NCBI GenBank assembly: GCA_946481425.1 | Contig: CAMLNT010000056.1 | Coordinates: forward strand, 1-12,396 | Reading direction: 5' to 3' | Origin: an uncultured Brevundimonas sp. | Lineage (GTDB): Bacteria; Pseudomonadota; Alphaproteobacteria; Caulobacterales; Caulobacteraceae | Length of the DNA stretch: 12,396 nt | Shown here: positions 7,357 through 12,396 of the stretch, in pieces | How positions within the stretch are numbered: position 1 is the stretch's first letter | Layout: each line of letters opens with the position of its first letter | Notes under the pieces: generated by a model | Databases searched by the model: none | Seen by the model: the letters and a program-made list of their open reading frames with translations, nothing else | Told to the model about the DNA's origin: nothing | Program-made: the position numbers and the translations under genes

Positions 7357-7362
7357 ATCGGG

Positions 7363-7914
7363 GTGAGCTCCGCCACCGACAAACCCGTCATCACGCTCCG
7401 GCCCGCCGTCGCGGCCGACGCCGCCCTGCTGGCGAAGTGGGACGGCGAGCCGCACGTGATCGCCTGCGTCACCGACGATCCCGAGGCCTCGACCGCCTTC
7501 GAAGGGGCCGACTGGCACGCCGAACTCGCCGCGCAGTCCGACGTCTTTCAATATTACATCGCCGAGGCGGATGGCCGTCCGATCGGGGCGATGCTCGACA
7601 TCGACCCGGCGCGCGAACCCAACGGCTACTGGGGCGACTGCGCCGGCGACCTGCGCGCCCTCGACATCTGGATCGGCGAGCCGGACGCGCTGGGCCAGGG
7701 TTTCGGCACGATCATGATGACCCAGGTCATCGACGCCTGTTTCGCCCGTCCCGAGGTTCAGGCCATCGTCATCGACCCGCTCAACTCCAACGCCGACGCG
7801 CATCGCTTCTACCAGCGGCTCGGCTTCGTCCCCGAAGGCCGCCGGATCTTCAATGACGAGGACGACTGTCTCGTCCACCGCCTGACCCGTGCCGACTGGG
7901 AGGCGCGGTCGTGA
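7363..7914 (+). CDS. GNAT acetyltransferase, AAC(6')-like (Acetyltransf_8 type)
   Basis: A 183-residue GNAT protein. The acetyl-CoA pyrophosphate loop is GQGFGT (111-116) in the context [11 protein letters not shown]. The following [15 protein letters not shown] (129-143) and [15 protein letters not shown] (146-160) closely resemble the same regions of aminoglycoside 6'-N-acetyltransferases such as AAC(6')-Ib, as does the N-terminal TLRP...LLAKW. That shows family membership but not drug acetylation; many chromosomal homologues have unknown substrates. The start is GTG at 7363. Its TGA overlaps the GTG start of hrcA by 4 nt (GTGA), so translation is probably coupled and it should be part of the hrcA-grpE operon. 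Confidence 0.9.
   Translation: MSSATDKPVITLRPAVAADAALLAKWDGEPHVIACVTDDPEASTAFEGADWHAELAAQSDVFQYYIAEADGRPIGAMLDIDPAREPNGYWGDCAGDLRALDIWIGEPDALGQGFGTIMMTQVIDACFARPEVQAIVIDPLNSNADAHRFYQRLGFVPEGRRIFNDEDDCLVHRLTRADWEARS
7898..7903 (+). promoter_or_regulatory. Shine-Dalgarno of hrcA inside the acetyltransferase gene
   Basis: GGGAGG ends 7 nt before the GTG at 7911. It supports this non-ATG start, which also overlaps the upstream stop codon. Confidence 0.7.
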
Positions 7915-8990
7915 CACCCTTCCAGCCGTCCCCGCCTGCAGCCGCAGGCCTCGCCGGGCTCGACGCCCGGGCCCGCGACATCTTCCGGCGGATCGTGGAA
8001 TCCTATCTGGAGACCGGCGACCCTGTCGGCTCGCGGACTCTCGCGCAGGCCGGCATCCAGCTGTCGCCGGCTTCGATCCGCAACACCATGCAGGACCTGA
8101 CCCAACTCGGCCTGCTGGCCGCGCCGCACACCTCGGCGGGCCGCCTGCCTACCCACGCCGGCCTGCGCCTGTTCGTCGACGGCCTGCTCGAGATCGGCGA
8201 CCTGACCGCAGAAGAACGCCGCGCGGTCGACGCCCGCCTGATCGGCAAGGGCCGGGGCTTCGACGAGGCGCTGGAGGCGGCGTCCGACCTTCTCTCGGGT
8301 CTCGCCGGCGGCGCGGGCGTGGTCGCCGCACCGGTCCGGGAGGCCGGGGTCAAGCATGTCGAGTTCGTCTCGCTGGCGCCCGATCAGGCGCTGGTGGTGC
8401 TCGTCTTCGACGACGGGGCGGTCGAGAACCGGTTGATGCGTCTGGCCCCCGGCGTCACGCCCTCCAGCCTTCAGGAGGCGTCCAACTTCCTCAACGCCCG
8501 CATCCGGGGCCGGACCCTGGCGGAAGCACAGGGCGAAATGGCCGCCGAGCTCAAGGCGGCGCGCGCGGTGCTGGACGAGACCGCATCCCGGCTGGTCGAG
8601 GACGGCATGGCCGCCTGGTCCGGCGGGGAGGCCCGCGAGCGCGCCCTGATCGTTCGCGGCCGCGCCAATCTGCTTCAGGACCCGTCGGCCCTGACCGACC
8701 TGGAGCGCGTGCGCCAGCTGTTCGAGGACCTGGAGCAAAAGGAACAGCTGATCGGCCTGCTCGACGGGGTGCGCGAGGCGCAGGGGTTGCGCATCTTCAT
8801 CGGCTCGGAAACGCGATTGTTCTCACTTTCGGGTTCCGCCGTCGTCGCGGCGCCCTATATGACCGGCCGACAGAAGGTGGTCGGTGCGATCGGGGTGATC
8901 GGACCGGCCCGATTGAACTACGCCCGCGTCATTCCGTTGGTGGACTACACCGCGCGAGTGCTGGGGCGCATGCTGGACGGACAGGACTGA
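7911..8990 (+). CDS. hrcA: Heat-inducible transcription repressor HrcA
   Basis: A 359-residue protein. The N-terminal winged helix (about 18-88) contains the family segment GDPVGSRTL (37-45), [19 protein letters not shown] (51-69) and [18 protein letters not shown] (73-90). The central GAF-like region and C-terminal [24 protein letters not shown] are typical. HrcA binds CIRCE operators, usually upstream of groESL, and is helped to fold by GroEL. No CIRCE is present in this window, so this operon is not visibly autoregulated. The GTG start overlaps the stop of the acetyltransferase and has a good ribosome-binding site. grpE follows after 1 nt. Confidence 0.97.
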   Translation: MTPFQPSPPAAAGLAGLDARARDIFRRIVESYLETGDPVGSRTLAQAGIQLSPASIRNTMQDLTQLGLLAAPHTSAGRLPTHAGLRLFVDGLLEIGDLTAEERRAVDARLIGKGRGFDEALEAASDLLSGLAGGAGVVAAPVREAGVKHVEFVSLAPDQALVVLVFDDGAVENRLMRLAPGVTPSSLQEASNFLNARIRGRTLAEAQGEMAAELKAARAVLDETASRLVEDGMAAWSGGEARERALIVRGRANLLQDPSALTDLERVRQLFEDLEQKEQLIGLLDGVREAQGLRIFIGSETRLFSLSGSAVVAAPYMTGRQKVVGAIGVIGPARLNYARVIPLVDYTARVLGRMLDGQD

Positions 8991-8991
8991 A

Positions 8992-9579
8992 GTGACCGAC
9001 ACGCCTGAAAACGATTTCGACGAAGCCGATCTGAACGCCGAAGCCGGGCTGGACTCCACGCCCGACGACCTGGCGCCGCTGGACGCCGTCATCGCCGAGC
9101 GCGACGACTGGAAGGACAAGGCCATGCGTCTGGCCGCCGAGGTCGAGAATATCAAGCGCCGCACCGAGCGCGAGGCCAACGACGCGCGCGCCTATGCGAT
9201 CCAGCGCTTCTCGCAGGCCCTGCTGGGCGTGGCCGACAACCTCCAGCGCGCGATCCAGGCCGCGCCCCAGGACTCGACCGACGCGGGCGTGACCGGTCTG
9301 GTGACCGGTCTTGAGATGACCGAAAAATCGCTGCTGCAGGCCTTCGAGGCCAACGGCCTGACCCGCGTGGCGCCGGGCCCCGGCGAGCGCTTCGACCCGA
9401 ACATCCATCAGGCGGTGACCGAACAGCCCTCGGCTGACGTGCCGCCGGGCACGGTCATCCAGACCTTCCAGCCGGGCTATGTCCTGTACGGACGGACCGT
9501 GCGCCCCGCCATGGTCATCGTGGCGGCCAAGGGTGGCGCCGCCGCGGCGCCGGGCTCGACGGTCGACACCCAGGCCTGA
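8992..9579 (+). CDS. grpE: GrpE, nucleotide exchange factor for DnaK
   Basis: A 195-residue protein. An acidic, probably disordered N-terminus (1-30) is followed by the long dimerising helix (about 31-90; DDWKDKAMRLAAEVENIKRR) and the C-terminal beta domain with FDPNIHQAV (134-142) and QTFQPGYVLYGRTVRPAMVIVA (157-178). It releases ADP from DnaK in the cytosol. The start is GTG at 8992, 1 nt after the hrcA stop, with AGGA 5 nt upstream inside hrcA, so it is translationally linked to hrcA. The Ala/Gly-rich tail (179-195) is not conserved in the family. It converges on lptB with 3 nt between stop codons. Confidence 0.97.
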   Translation: MTDTPENDFDEADLNAEAGLDSTPDDLAPLDAVIAERDDWKDKAMRLAAEVENIKRRTEREANDARAYAIQRFSQALLGVADNLQRAIQAAPQDSTDAGVTGLVTGLEMTEKSLLQAFEANGLTRVAPGPGERFDPNIHQAVTEQPSADVPPGTVIQTFQPGYVLYGRTVRPAMVIVAAKGGAAAAPGSTVDTQA

Positions 9580-9582
9580 AGC

Positions 9583-10344
9583 CTAGAAAGCCTCGCCCAG
9601 ATAGACGCGGCGCACCTCGGGGTTCGAGATGATCTCCGAGGGCGTGCCCTCGAACAGGACCTCGCCGCCGTGGATGATCGAGGCCCGGTCGATGATGTCC
9701 AGCGTCTCGCGCACATTGTGGTCGGTGATCAGCACGCCGATGCCGCGCGTCGCCAGATAGACGATCACCTCGCGGATGTCGGCGATGGCCAGAGGGTCGA
9801 TCCCGGCGAAGGGCTCGTCCAGCAGCATGAAGCTGGGCTCCGACGCCAGGGCGCGCGCGATCTCGACGCGGCGGCGCTCGCCGCCCGACAGGCCCATGGC
9901 CGAGGCCTTGCGAAGGTGGCTGATGCGCAGTTCGTCGAGCAGCCGGGCGGTGTCTTCCAGCGCCTTGGTGCGGTTGCGTTCGCGCATCTCGACGACGGAG
10001 AGGACGTTCTCCTCGACCGTCATGCCGCGGAAGATCGAGGCCTCCTGCGGCAGGTAGCCGACGCCGAGCCGGGCGCGCTGGTACATCGGCTGGCTGGTGA
10101 TGTCCTCGCCGTCCAGCCAGATCGCGCCGTACTCGGCCGGGACCAGGCCCGTGATCATGTAGAAGCAGGTCGTCTTGCCCGCGCCGTTGGGGCCAAGCAG
10201 GCCCGCGACCTCGCCGCGCCGCAGGCGCAGCGACACGCTCTTGACCACCGCCCGGCCGCCGAAGGAGCGGCCGATCGAGTCGACGAAGAGGCCTTCGCGG
10301 TCGGGCGAAACCTCGCCCAGGCCGATGCTCGGTTGGCTGGTCAA
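9583..10344 (-). CDS. lptB: LPS export ABC transporter ATP-binding protein LptB
   Basis: A 253-residue ABC ATPase. It shows Walker A GPNGAGKTT (51-59), Q-loop Gln100 in YLPQEASIF, signature LSGGERRR (152-159), Walker B FMLLDEPF (172-179) with catalytic Glu177, and the H-loop His209 in TDHNV. FRGMTVEENV and the C-terminal RRVYLGEAF are LptB-specific. It powers LPS extraction from the inner membrane with LptF and LptG, which are not in this window. The start appears to be TTG at 10344, 13 nt after the lptA stop; an AGGA overlapping the lptA stop lies 11 nt upstream. No ATG or GTG start exists close by in frame. The N-terminal extension of about 15 residues before the ABC core is longer than in E. 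coli. Confidence 0.95.
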   Translation of the reverse strand: MTSQPSIGLGEVSPDREGLFVDSIGRSFGGRAVVKSVSLRLRRGEVAGLLGPNGAGKTTCFYMITGLVPAEYGAIWLDGEDITSQPMYQRARLGVGYLPQEASIFRGMTVEENVLSVVEMRERNRTKALEDTARLLDELRISHLRKASAMGLSGGERRRVEIARALASEPSFMLLDEPFAGIDPLAIADIREVIVYLATRGIGVLITDHNVRETLDIIDRASIIHGGEVLFEGTPSEIISNPEVRRVYLGEAF

Positions 10345-10357
10345 GTCGGCTCGGGTC

Positions 10358-10903
10358 CTAGTCCGGATAGAAGACGCCGCGGACCCGGCGGCCCGCGTCG
10401 GTGTTGGCGCCGTCCATGACCGCGCGGCCCGAGGAGACCTCGACCGTCAGCCGGCTGCCGGTCAGCACGTTCTCGCCCTGGGTCAGGATGACGTCGCCGG
10501 TCACCACGATCGTGTCCGACGCGGCGGTGTAGGTGGCGTCGTCGCCGCGGATCACCTGGGTCGGGGTGACGAAATAGACGTTGCCGGTGGCGACCATCCG
10601 CTCGATGTCGCCGCCCATGTTCGTGCCGCCCTCGCCGCCGCCCCGGCGGCCGGCGCTGTAGGCGCGGATCACATCGGCGCGCAGACGGTTCTCGCCCTGG
10701 GTCGCCTCGGCGCGGCCTGTCCAGATCGAGACGCGCTCGGCATCGATCACCTCAAGGCGGTCGGCCCCGATGGCGATCGGGCCGCCGCCTTGCGAGATCT
10801 GGGCGTAGGCCTCGCCGCCGGCCGACCAGGCCAGCAGGCCGGCGCCGGCGATCGCCACGGCCGAGGCGGCCGCGCCGCGCAGGATCAGCTGGGTTCTCTT
10901 CAT
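10358..10903 (-). CDS. lptA: LptA, periplasmic LPS-transport bridge protein
   Basis: A 181-residue protein with a Sec signal peptide (KR, then a hydrophobic Ala-rich segment) and a likely cleavage at AYA-Q after residue 34. The OstA/LptA beta-jellyroll follows: ADRLEV, GRAEATQGENRLRADVI, GNVYFVTPTQVIRGDDATY, VVTGDVILTQGENVLTG and GSRLTVEVSSGRAVM. Between strands is a Gly/Arg-rich insert of about 12-15 residues (GRRGGGEGG). The ATG at 10903 is fixed by a strong GGAGG 8 nt upstream and by the signal peptide. It sits between lptC (13 nt) and lptB (13 nt), the normal order. The product forms the periplasmic bridge from LptC to LptD. Confidence 0.93.
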   Translation of the reverse strand: MKRTQLILRGAAASAVAIAGAGLLAWSAGGEAYAQISQGGGPIAIGADRLEVIDAERVSIWTGRAEATQGENRLRADVIRAYSAGRRGGGEGGTNMGGDIERMVATGNVYFVTPTQVIRGDDATYTAASDTIVVTGDVILTQGENVLTGSRLTVEVSSGRAVMDGANTDAGRRVRGVFYPD

Positions 10904-10911
10904 CGGCCGGG

Positions 10912-10919
10912 CCTCCTTA
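10912..10919 (-). promoter_or_regulatory. Strong Shine-Dalgarno of lptA overlapping the lptC stop codon
   Basis: Read on the minus strand, TAAGGAGG includes the TAA stop of lptC, and the GGAGG ends 8 nt before the lptA ATG. Termination and re-initiation are therefore likely coupled. Confidence 0.8.
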
Positions 10920-11612
10920 AGACCCCGAATTGTTGAAGACGGCCGTGACCTTGCGGTCGCCGTCGCCCTCGAAGACCAGGCGGGCGCCCTGATCGTAGAT
11001 GGCATAGGACGAAGCGTCGATGGTTCCAAGGGGTCCACGACCGCGCACCGCCGCCTGTCCGGAAATGACCCCGGTTTGGGTGTCGATCAGGGCCTGGCCG
11101 GTCTCGAACCGGAAGCCCGAGCCGCCGTCGATGACCGTCACCTGGCCGGAAAGGCTGACCTGGTCGCCCATCTCGTTGTAGAGGCCGTTCAGGGCCGTGA
11201 TCTCGGTTGGTCGCTCGCCGGTCGCGTTCAGGCGCAGGATCGGCCGGGTCAGGCGGATGAGGTTGGGGCGGTTGCGGTCCTGCACTGCCTCGGTGGCGCC
11301 CAGGACGAACGACTGGCCGCGCGAGTCCTGACCATAGAAGCGCGGATTGGTCATGCGGATGTCGGCCTGCTGGGCCGCGCTGTCGGCCATGCCGGCGATG
11401 ACCGTGCGGGCGATGATCCAGCCGACCAGGCCGACTACCAGAAGTCCGATCAGCACGGGCAGTGCGCGCCTGAAGAAGCGGATCAGGCGCGAGCGCTTGC
11501 GCCAGGCCTCCATCGCCTCGATCACCCGCCGCGAATCCTCGCGCCGGACCGTCGCCAGATCGGGCGGCGCATCCTGCAGCAGGGAGGGGGCGGGAATGAT
11601 CGGATCGGTCAT
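10917..11612 (-). CDS. lptC: LptC, inner-membrane LPS-export protein
   Basis: A 231-residue protein. A cytosolic N-terminus with a basic helix (RKRSRLIRFFRR, 38-49) is followed by one membrane helix (about 50-73) and a periplasmic jellyroll beginning MTNPRFYGQDSRGQSFVLGA (87-106), which is the usual LptC/YrbK pattern in alphaproteobacteria. The N-terminal cytosolic part of about 45 residues is longer than in E. coli LptC, which has almost none. It receives LPS from LptBFG and passes it to LptA. The ATG at 11612 overlaps the rnd stop as ATGA; the frame is open much further upstream, but that is antisense-like shadow inside rnd. Strong lptA and lptB synteny supports the assignment. Confidence 0.93.
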   Translation of the reverse strand: MTDPIIPAPSLLQDAPPDLATVRREDSRRVIEAMEAWRKRSRLIRFFRRALPVLIGLLVVGLVGWIIARTVIAGMADSAAQQADIRMTNPRFYGQDSRGQSFVLGATEAVQDRNRPNLIRLTRPILRLNATGERPTEITALNGLYNEMGDQVSLSGQVTVIDGGSGFRFETGQALIDTQTGVISGQAAVRGRGPLGTIDASSYAIYDQGARLVFEGDGDRKVTAVFNNSGS

Positions 11613-12223
11613 GCGTGGGCGAAGATATCCATCTCTTCCCATCCCGCCAGATCGAGGCGGGCGCGTGTCGGGAGAAAATCGAAACAGGCCTTCGCCAGTT
11701 CGGTCCGGCCCTCGCGGTCCAGCATCAGATCCAGCTTCTCGCGCAGCCGGTGCAGATACAGGACGTCGGAAGCCGCATAGGCCAGCTGTTCGGGGCTCAG
11801 TTCGTCCGCGCCCCAGTCCGAACTCTGCTGCACCTTGGACAGCTCGACCCCGATCAGTTCGCGGGTGACGTCCTTGAGGCCGTGGCGGTCCGTATAGGTC
11901 CGGGCCAGCTTGGAGGCGATCTTGGTGCAGTAGACCGGGGCGGTCGTGACGCCCAGATGAAGCTGGAACATGGCGATGTCGAAGCGCCCGAAGTGGAACA
12001 GCTTGAGCACCGCCGGATCGGCCAGCAGGGCCTTGAGGTTCGGGCAGTCGTAGGCCGGCCGGTTCAGACGCACCACGTGGGCGTCCCCGTCTCCCGACGA
12101 CAGCTGCACCACACAAAGCGGATCGCGGCGGTAGCGCAGGCCCATCGTCTCGGAATCGATGGCCACCACCGGCCCCAGGTCCAGGCCGTCCGGCAGGTCC
12201 CCATGATGCAGGAAGGTGGTCAC
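11609..12223 (-). CDS. rnd: Short-form ribonuclease D (DEDDy 3'-5' exoribonuclease)
   Basis: A 204-residue protein containing only the exonuclease domain; the two HRDC domains of E. coli RNase D (375 aa) are absent, which is usual for the copy next to lptC in alphaproteobacteria. Metal ligands are visible: D23 and E25 in VVAIDSETMGL (Exo I), D82 in HFGRFDIAMF (Exo II), and Y149 and D153 in AYAASDVLYL (Exo III, DEDDy type). It is expected to trim 3' ends of structured RNAs, including tRNA precursors. The start is GTG at 12223 with GGAG 6 nt upstream. An in-frame extension to 12388 would run through the tRNA-Leu gene and is not credible. The TGA overlaps the lptC ATG by 4 nt. Confidence 0.92.
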   Translation of the reverse strand: MTTFLHHGDLPDGLDLGPVVAIDSETMGLRYRRDPLCVVQLSSGDGDAHVVRLNRPAYDCPNLKALLADPAVLKLFHFGRFDIAMFQLHLGVTTAPVYCTKIASKLARTYTDRHGLKDVTRELIGVELSKVQQSSDWGADELSPEQLAYAASDVLYLHRLREKLDLMLDREGRTELAKACFDFLPTRARLDLAGWEEMDIFAHA

Positions 12224-12265
12224 TGGCGCTCCGGAATGATCGACTCGATGGTCCTTATACACGAA

Positions 12266-12292
12266 CGGCGCCGATCCGAAGGACCGGCGCCG
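12266..12292 (-). terminator. Strong hairpin between tRNA-Leu and rnd, probable tRNA terminator
   Basis: Arms 12266-12277 and 12281-12292 pair over 12 bp around a 3-nt loop. The outer eight pairs are perfect GC; one pair is a G-U wobble in the minus-strand RNA. The transcript reads UUCGUGUAU after the stem, so the U-run is imperfect. Its position 24 bp beyond the tRNA CCA end fits a terminator or processing signal for the tRNA transcript. Confidence 0.5.
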
Positions 12293-12316
12293 CTTGAGAG
12301 GCGTTGCACCTGAATA

Positions 12317-12396
<80 letters not shown>

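Noticed and set aside
7312..7362. CIRCE operator or sigma-32 promoter upstream of the hrcA unit
   Set aside because: I looked for TTAGCACTC-N9-GAGTGCTAA and for a heat-shock -10; neither is present.
9535..9551. GGCGCC inverted repeat near the grpE 3' end as a bidirectional terminator
   Set aside because: It lies inside the Ala-rich coding tail, has no T-run on either strand, and such repeats are expected by chance at this GC content.
10917..12116. 399-codon version of LptC reaching into rnd
   Set aside because: The first part is an out-of-frame shadow of rnd with Arg/Gly/Pro-rich composition; the LptC family pattern starts at 11612.

Overview
The window looks like core chromosome from a GC-rich alphaproteobacterium, most likely the Caulobacteraceae (Caulobacter, Phenylobacterium or Brevundimonas type). 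The main reason is a complete gene for DivL, the tyrosine-bearing histidine-kinase-like protein of the Caulobacter cell-cycle network. Supporting signs are a lipoprotein resembling the CC0125/CC1285 family, a ProXp-ala type editing protein, an rnd-lptC-lptA-lptB cluster and divergent rph and hrcA-grpE units. The genus is inference. No insertion sequence, phage gene, CRISPR array or integrase was seen, and composition appears uniform.

Left part (1-3521): a HAD-family hydrolase (minus strand, cut by the window edge) lies downstream of divL (minus strand). A small minimal-zincin metallopeptidase is divergent from divL across 95 bp that contain one GANTC site, the CcrM methylation motif. Middle part (3582-6601): a GT4-type glycosyltransferase and an aromatic-rich lipoprotein on the plus strand, a DUF6065-like protein on the minus strand, then a YbaK/ProXp-type aminoacyl-tRNA deacylase on the plus strand.

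Right part (6598-12396): rph (RNase PH) on the minus strand. Divergent from it is an apparent operon: an AAC(6')-like acetyltransferase, hrcA (heat-shock repressor) and grpE (DnaK nucleotide exchange factor), with a 4-nt overlap and a 1-nt gap. Converging on it is the minus-strand cluster rnd-lptC-lptA-lptB, which links a short RNase D to the LPS-export genes by an ATGA overlap. Upstream of rnd lies a tRNA-Leu(CAG) lacking only its first seven bases, separated from rnd by a strong hairpin.

Gene packing is very tight. Three convergent pairs end within 6 nt of each other or overlap, with no recognisable intrinsic terminator. No gap between genes exceeds about 105 bp, so there is no long unexplained stretch. 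I found no convincing new multi-gene system. The most useful points are the Tyr-for-His substitution identifying DivL, the AAC(6')-like enzyme coupled to hrcA-grpE, the absence of rpoN directly after lptB, and a conserved-looking protein of unknown function (DUF6065-like).
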